Source: UBA1275 sp038124025
GTDB taxonomy: Bacteria > Bacteroidota > Rhodothermia > Balneolales > Balneolaceae
DNA length: 64,000 nt
Direction: 5' to 3'
Assembly: GCA_038124025.1 (NCBI GenBank)
Contig: JAYPBC010000006.1
Span: 1 to 64,000 of the forward strand
Position 1 is the first letter of the stretch, and each line of letters opens with the position of its first letter. Positions 63,200-64,000 of the stretch are shown piece after piece. The notes beneath the pieces are model-generated. The model was not told where the DNA came from, ran no database searches, and saw only the letters and a list, made by a program, of their open reading frames with translations. Both the position numbers and the translations under genes were made by a program.

Positions 63200-64000
63200 A
63201 TGAGCGATACTTCGCCAGATAACCCCATTTTTGTCTGGTTTCGAAATGATCTTCGAATTCACGACAATCCGTGCTTACATGCTGCAATCCAACAAGGTAG
63301 GGTTCAACCCATATATGTAATCGATCCAAGAATGTTTCAGTCTACTGCTTTTGGATTGCCAAGAATGGGGAAACATCGACGCCGGTTTTTACGTGAATCT
63401 TTGGAGAATCTACGCTCACAATTAAAAAGTATCGGATTAAATTTACTCGTCTTAAGTGCGAAGCCGGAAGAACTATTACCTAAGTTGCTTCAGGCCCTAC
63501 CCACCGCCAAGCTCTTTTTTTCATATGAGTATGCGTATGAAGAAACACAGATTGAAGATGCTTTGGCATATGAACTTTCCTCGAGCCGTTGGGAGGGATT
63601 TTGGTCTGGTACCTTAATGGATCCTGAGAGTCTTCCGTTTACTCTTGAAAACTTACCAAATGGCTTTAGTTCTTTTCGCAAAAAAGTGGAAAAATATGCA
63701 GATATACCTGTTCCAGTGCCTACACCTAGCCAAGCAAAAAGTTTTAAGGTGGATGATTGGGGCAGGGATTCTTTTGCACTTTCTATTTTTGCGGAATTAG
63801 ATCAGACAAGCACACATCTTCAAGATATTGAAACACTCGGCCTCGCTCCCATAAATCCTGTGGCGGAAATCGAAGAAGAGCTCAATAGGCATAGATCCGA
63901 ATGGGAAGAATTATTTAAAGGAGGGGAAGAGGCAGGTTTAGCAAGATTGGAATACTATGTATGGCAGACCAATTTGGTGGCGAGATATAAGAAAACAAGA
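63200..64000 (+). CDS. Cryptochrome/photolyase, probably DASH type (3' end missing)
   Basis: Starts ATG at 63200 and is open to the right edge, 267 codons. The photolyase N-terminal domain is recognisable: IFVWFRNDLRIHDNPCLHAA, then YVIDPRMF, and SLENLRSQLKSIGLNLLVL. The catalytic FAD domain only begins: GEEAGLARLEYYVW, followed by VARYKKTR, which resembles the G-E-x-x-A-L-x-R-L and Y-K-x-T-R motifs of DASH cryptochromes. These repair pyrimidine dimers (mainly in single-stranded DNA) or sense blue light. DASH versus other subfamilies needs the missing C-terminal half. Confidence 0.86.
   Translation, partial: MSDTSPDNPIFVWFRNDLRIHDNPCLHAAIQQGRVQPIYVIDPRMFQSTAFGLPRMGKHRRRFLRESLENLRSQLKSIGLNLLVLSAKPEELLPKLLQALPTAKLFFSYEYAYEETQIEDALAYELSSSRWEGFWSGTLMDPESLPFTLENLPNGFSSFRKKVEKYADIPVPVPTPSQAKSFKVDDWGRDSFALSIFAELDQTSTHLQDIETLGLAPINPVAEIEEELNRHRSEWEELFKGGEEAGLARLEYYVWQTNLVARYKKTR

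Overview
The window is a gene-dense chromosomal stretch of moderate G+C, with no rRNA, tRNA, CRISPR array, insertion sequence or prophage that I could see. It suggests a member of the Bacteroidota/Balneolota/Rhodothermota group. The reasons are a SusC/SusD outer-membrane pair, a metzincin lipoprotein and a VPS10/Asp-box protein of types common in these phyla, the two-domain 'alternate' GlmU beside GlmS, a SAM-I riboswitch in front of metY-metX, and few Shine-Dalgarno sites. MurE carries the DNPR motif, so the peptidoglycan is probably of the meso-DAP type. The genus cannot be fixed from the sequence.

Layout. 1-5.9 kb: comM (cut by the left edge), priA, scpB and an RluB-type pseudouridine synthase, all on +. 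6.1-12.8 kb: metzincin lipoprotein, a large VPS10/Asp-box secreted protein, and a fatty-acid hydroxylase/sterol desaturase-like membrane protein. 12.8-25.2 kb: an accessory catabolic region. A SusC/SusD pair lies behind a perfect LacI-type palindrome, followed by a secreted PIG-L deacetylase and then a tight four-gene operon: FucP-like MFS carrier, ROK kinase, large secreted PcRGLX/YetA (PL26)-like protein and DASS transporter. 25.2-36 kb: WbqC-like protein, gltX, NhaC antiporter, secreted thioredoxin, DtxR/MntR regulator, TolB-like lipoprotein, mutS2, PhzF-like protein and a TSUP permease.

36-51.7 kb: a complete-looking dcw (division and cell wall) cluster on the minus strand, mraZ-rsmH-ftsL-ftsI-murE-mraY-murD-ftsW-murG-murC-ftsQ-ftsA-ftsZ. 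Most junctions overlap by a few bases. murF, murB and ddl are absent from it. It has a sigma70-like promoter overlapped by three MraZ boxes with exact 10-bp spacing, and just after ftsZ there is a compact, strongly self-complementary stretch that ends in an intrinsic terminator. 52-54.9 kb: metY-metX under a SAM-I riboswitch with its own promoter and terminator. 54.8-64 kb: era-pdxJ, an NlpC/P60 lipoprotein, alternate glmU divergent from glmS, a DUF1801/YdeI protein, an ElaA-type acetyltransferase, a YvlD-type membrane protein, an isocitrate/isopropylmalate dehydrogenase, and the start of a DASH-type cryptochrome/photolyase cut by the right edge.

How the genes work together. GlmS and alternate GlmU make UDP-GlcNAc. 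MurE, MurD, MraY, MurG and MurC turn it into lipid II. FtsW and FtsI polymerise and cross-link it under FtsA/FtsZ/FtsQ/FtsL control. The most promising candidates for undescribed biology are the structured element after ftsZ, the carrier-kinase-lyase-like-DASS operon, and the PriA that has lost half of one zinc site.
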